From positions 124,001-188,000 of the forward strand of contig NZ_JAKUVC010000004.1 in the NCBI RefSeq assembly GCF_026781265.1: DNA of 64,000 nucleotides, read 5' to 3'. Positions 61,272 to 64,000 of the stretch are shown in pieces. Below the pieces are notes generated by a model. That model was given only the letters and a program-made list of their open reading frames with translations. It ran no database searches and was not told the DNA's origin. This DNA comes from Streptococcus sanguinis (lineage in GTDB: Bacteria; Bacillota; Bacilli; Lactobacillales; Streptococcaceae). The position numbers and the translations under genes were made by a program. Position 1 is the stretch's first letter, and every line of letters begins with the position of its first letter.

Positions 61272-61650
61272 CAAACGCAAATGGAAAAACCGAGATGTGG
61301 TCTCGAGTCTGGAATTTGCTTTAACCGGTATTTTTACAGCCTTTAAAGAGGAACGCAATCTGCGCAAGCATGTTCTTTCGGCTTTGGCAGTGATAGTTGC
61401 GGGACTGATTTTTGACTTGTCCGCGATAGAATGGCTCTTTCTCTTTTTGAGCATTTTTCTGGTCATTGCCTTTGAAATTGTCAATTCTGCCATTGAAAAT
61501 GTTGTGGATCTGGCCAGCGATTACCACTTTTCTATGCGGGCAAAGAATGCCAAGGATATGGCAGCGGGAGCTGTTCTGGTCGTATCTGGCTTTGCCGTTG
61601 TGACAGGACTGATTATTTTTGTTCCCAAGATTTGGGATTGGATTTTTTAA
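61252..61650 (+). CDS. dgkA: Undecaprenol/diacylglycerol kinase
   Basis: A 132-residue membrane kinase with three helices. [20 protein letters not shown], the catalytic [13 protein letters not shown] and [13 protein letters not shown] are the DgkA family motifs. Gram-positive members phosphorylate undecaprenol for recycling of the lipid carrier. Translation is coupled to ybeY by overlap. Confidence 0.95.
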   Translation: MDSQGNNKRKWKNRDVVSSLEFALTGIFTAFKEERNLRKHVLSALAVIVAGLIFDLSAIEWLFLFLSIFLVIAFEIVNSAIENVVDLASDYHFSMRAKNAKDMAAGAVLVVSGFAVVTGLIIFVPKIWDWIF

Positions 61651-61716
61651 AGATTTGAAAATCGGGGGAGACTGCCGATTTTCTGCTGTTTTAATGGAAA
61701 TAATAGAGGTGAAATA

Positions 61717-62616
61717 ATGACTTTTAAATCGGGTTTTGTAGCTATTTTAGGACGTCCTAATGTTGGGAAATCAACCTTTTTGAATCATGTTATGGGGCAA
61801 AAAATTGCCATCATGAGCGATAAGGCTCAGACCACACGCAATAAAATTATGGGGATTTACACGACGGATAAGGAGCAGATTGTCTTTATCGACACGCCGG
61901 GAATCCACAAGCCTAAGACGGCTCTAGGTGATTTCATGGTAGAAGCAGCATACAGCACCCTGCGTGAGGTGGATACTGTCCTCTTTATGGTGCCGGCTGA
62001 TGAGCCGCGTGGCAAGGGCGATGACATGATTATTGAGCGTCTGAAAGCGGCTAAGGTGCCAGTTATTTTGGTGGTTAATAAGATTGATAAAGTCCATCCG
62101 GATCAGCTTTTAGCGCAAATTGATGATTTCCGTCAGCAGATGGACTTCAAAGAAATCGTGCCGATTTCAGCCCTGCAGGGCAATAATGTTTCCCGTCTGG
62201 TTGACATTCTCAGTGAGAATCTGGAAGAAGGTTTCCAATATTTCCCAGAAGACCAGATTACCGACCATCCAGAGCGCTTTCTGGTATCAGAAATGATTCG
62301 TGAGAAGGTTTTGATGCTGACACGGGAGGAAATTCCCCACTCAGTCGCAGTGGTTGTTGACAGTATGAAGCGAGACGAGGAGACGGACAAGGTCCATATC
62401 CGAGCGACCATCATGGTGGAGCGTGACAGCCAAAAAGGCATTATCATAGGCAAAGGCGGATCCATGCTTAAGAAAATCGGTTCTATGGCTAGGCGCGATA
62501 TTGAGCTTATGCTGGGGGATAAGGTCTTCCTAGAAACTTGGGTCAAGGTCAAGAAAAACTGGCGGGACAAGAAGTTGGACTTGGCGGACTTTGGCTATAA
62601 TAAGAAGGAGTATTGA
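61717..62616 (+). CDS. era: GTPase Era
   Basis: A 299-residue GTPase that checks 30S assembly. G1 [10 protein letters not shown]3 DTPG, G4 NKID and a C-terminal KH domain ([20 protein letters not shown]) are all present. The site is AGAGGTG. Full length. Confidence 0.98.
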   Translation: MTFKSGFVAILGRPNVGKSTFLNHVMGQKIAIMSDKAQTTRNKIMGIYTTDKEQIVFIDTPGIHKPKTALGDFMVEAAYSTLREVDTVLFMVPADEPRGKGDDMIIERLKAAKVPVILVVNKIDKVHPDQLLAQIDDFRQQMDFKEIVPISALQGNNVSRLVDILSENLEEGFQYFPEDQITDHPERFLVSEMIREKVLMLTREEIPHSVAVVVDSMKRDEETDKVHIRATIMVERDSQKGIIIGKGGSMLKKIGSMARRDIELMLGDKVFLETWVKVKKNWRDKKLDLADFGYNKKEY

Positions 62617-62648
62617 GGTTTTCTAAGCCAGTAAGTGAGGTGATGGAG

Positions 62649-63425
62649 ATGCCGTCATTATTCATTGATGAAAGAGGGGAGCAAAATCCAAAAAGTATTA
62701 TCTTTTTGCATGCTTCAGGCTCTAGCAGTCAGATGTGGCGACACCATGTTGCTGTGCTTGAGCAAGATTTTCATTGCGTTCTTGTGGATTTACCTGGTCA
62801 CGGAGCCAGTCATAATATTGAGTGGACAAACTTTGATGATGTCGTAGAAATGATTGTGGCTGTCATTAAAAGCAAAGCACATGGCAAGCCGCACTTGGTT
62901 GGTCTTTCATTAGGTGGTTCCCTCATTCTTAAGTTGTTGGAAAAACATTCTAGTCTTATAGATAGAGTCATTGTGGATGGGGCAAGCCCTCGGCCAATTA
63001 AGGGCTATCGCAAGATCATTGCCATTGTATATCTGATGTCTTTCTTGAAAAATACTAAATTTGTAGCCAATCTCCTGACAAAGATGATGCAAGAGGACGG
63101 AGCACCTGTCCAAGACGTTCAGCGCTTTGTTGCAGATTTCCAAAGAGCTGAACGGCGTTCATTTCGACGTGCGATGTCACAGGCAAATCTCTTGAGACTT
63201 AATTTGCAGTTTGATAATCCTGCTTTCTTTGTCTCAGGTGGAAAAGAAGCCGAAACCATTCATGACTGGCACCGCAGGTTGGCACAGAAAAATGCTAGGT
63301 CTGAATGCGCCTATTATTCTGACAAAGGGCATGCTTGGCTTTTTAGTGATGTGGATACGCATATTCAGCTGCTGCGCTATTTCTTTCAAAATGCTGCCTT
63401 TCCAGAGAAATTGAAAGGATTTTGA
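62649..63425 (+). CDS. Alpha/beta-fold hydrolase
   Basis: A 258-residue hydrolase: oxyanion region IIFLHASGSSSQMW, nucleophile Ser in VGLSLGGSLIL, probable acid Asp in NPAFFVSGGKEAE-adjacent strand, and the C-terminal His in YYSDKGHAWLF. The start at 62649 was chosen for GAGG at 8-nt spacing; ATG at 62643 and TTG at 62613 are in frame but too close to their sites. The substrate is unknown. It follows era closely and abuts the next gene. Confidence 0.78.
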   Translation: MPSLFIDERGEQNPKSIIFLHASGSSSQMWRHHVAVLEQDFHCVLVDLPGHGASHNIEWTNFDDVVEMIVAVIKSKAHGKPHLVGLSLGGSLILKLLEKHSSLIDRVIVDGASPRPIKGYRKIIAIVYLMSFLKNTKFVANLLTKMMQEDGAPVQDVQRFVADFQRAERRSFRRAMSQANLLRLNLQFDNPAFFVSGGKEAETIHDWHRRLAQKNARSECAYYSDKGHAWLFSDVDTHIQLLRYFFQNAAFPEKLKGF

Positions 63426-63426
63426 T

Positions 63427-63897
63427 ATGGACTATATTTCCTATATTCGCTCCAAGGTGGGGCATGATAAGGTTATCTTGAATTTTGCTGGTGGAATTCT
63501 AGCAGACGAGAACAGTCGTGTGCTTCTGCAGTTGCGAGGCGATAAGAAAACATGGGCGATTCCTAGTGGAGCTATGGAGCTTGGGGAGACTTCTCTGCAA
63601 GCAGCCGTGCGCGAATTTTACGAAGAGACTGGTATTGTTGTTGAAGCCAAGCGCTTGATGAATGTTTACACTAATTTTGATGAATCTTATCCTAATGGGG
63701 ACAAAGTGCAGACGGTTGTCTTTCTGTATGAATTGCAGGCACTGGAGAATTTTGATATTTCCAATTTTTACAATGAGGAAACTCTACGTTTAGGCTTTTT
63801 TTCTAAAGAAGAAATAGCAGAACTGGAAAATGTATCGGATAAACACCGCCTGATGCTGGATGAGTATTTTTCGAACAGCTTTGCTATGGGGCTTTGA
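63427..63897 (+). CDS. NUDIX hydrolase
   Basis: A 156-residue hydrolase with Nudix box GAMELGETSLQAAVREFYEE followed by TGI. A N-terminal segment (ISYIRSKVGHDKVILNFAGG) is typical of the streptococcal MutT/YtkD-like group next to mutM. It starts 1 nt after the hydrolase stop codon. The substrate is unknown. Confidence 0.85.
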   Translation: MDYISYIRSKVGHDKVILNFAGGILADENSRVLLQLRGDKKTWAIPSGAMELGETSLQAAVREFYEETGIVVEAKRLMNVYTNFDESYPNGDKVQTVVFLYELQALENFDISNFYNEETLRLGFFSKEEIAELENVSDKHRLMLDEYFSNSFAMGL

Positions 63898-63924
63898 TAT
63901 TAGGAAGAATAAGAAAGGAGCTTT

Positions 63925-64000
63925 ATGCCTGAATTACCTGAAGTGGAAACGGTTAGGCGCGGTTTGGAGCGTCTGGTAGTTGGCAAGACGATTGGGCAGG
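63925..64000 (+). CDS. mutM: Formamidopyrimidine-DNA glycosylase (partial, 5' end)
   Basis: The 25 visible codons start PELPEVETVRRGLERLVVGK, the catalytic N-terminus of MutM/Fpg, with Pro2 and Glu3 as the active-site residues once Met is removed. AAAGGAG precedes the start. It excises oxidised purines such as 8-oxoguanine. The rest is beyond the window. Confidence 0.95.
   Translation, partial: MPELPEVETVRRGLERLVVGKTIGQ

Overview
The window is chromosomal DNA of a low-GC Gram-positive coccus, most likely an oral Streptococcus of the sanguinis/mitis group. This rests on gene content and order: glmU-nudF-macP-mtnN, an SlrA-type lipoprotein rotamase, ftsK, rplK-rplA, pyrH-frr-cvfB-yozE-phoH and ybeY-dgkA-era-...-mutM, plus LPxTG surface proteins, AAGGAGG ribosome-binding sites and BceRS/BceAB modules. 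The species cannot be fixed from the sequence alone.

Region 1 (0-9.3 kb and 23.7-30 kb) is a cell-envelope stress / antimicrobial-peptide regulon. A BceR-type response regulator and a BceS-type intramembrane-sensing kinase are followed by an NrdI-like flavodoxin, a TraX-family membrane protein and a BceAB transporter. A second BceAB pair lies 20 kb away. Five promoters share one architecture: a TNACA-N4-TGTAA box, a fixed gap of 31-32 nt, a TGG-type -35, 17 nt and a TATnAT-like -10. They precede the traX-like gene, both bceAB pairs, a 43-codon peptide gene and an S41 peptidase, so the regulon can be read from the DNA. An ABC-2 exporter with a LytTR/DUF3021 pair follows the first module.

Region 2 (10.4-18.6 kb) is accessory. 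It holds an AT-rich islet of SUKH- and YezG-like immunity genes with a frameshifted toxin C-terminal remnant, a TetR-controlled operon with paired 10-10-10 operators and a second NrdI-like gene, a small lipoprotein, an LPATG adhesin and a methyltransferase. Region 3 (18.9-23.7 kb) is a 1609-residue LPFTG adhesin made largely of ten CnaB-like repeats, seven of them in an exact 342-bp register.

Region 4 (27-36.8 kb) mixes metabolism with decay: an amino-acid permease, several GNAT acetyltransferases (one with a nonsense codon, one a remnant), a DUF2829 (Tad2-family) protein, an SDR reductase, and a broken AbiH phage-defence gene bracketed by 17-bp direct repeats. Region 5 (36.9-48.8 kb) is mostly conserved housekeeping: peptidoglycan precursor synthesis, MacP, MtnN, ABC-F, SlrA, FtsK, and L11/L1 with two candidate L1-binding RNA elements.

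Region 6 (48.9-53.8 kb) is a scar. An IS30-family element is split by a 2.3-kb AT-rich insert flanked by a 5-6 bp duplication. The insert carries the 3' end of a bacteriocin-type ABC exporter, a DUF2975/HTH/lipoprotein operon with a 13-bp inverted-repeat operator, and a Cys/Ser-rich 45-codon ORF. Next to it is an amino-acid permease broken by two frameshifts, each in a simple-sequence tract (G8 and CT repeats). Region 7 (54-64 kb) returns to core genes (pyrH, frr, cvfB, yozE, phoH, ald, tRNA-Thr, ybeY, dgkA, era, start of mutM), with a two-gene cassette encoding a nucleotidyltransferase-fold protein inserted after phoH.
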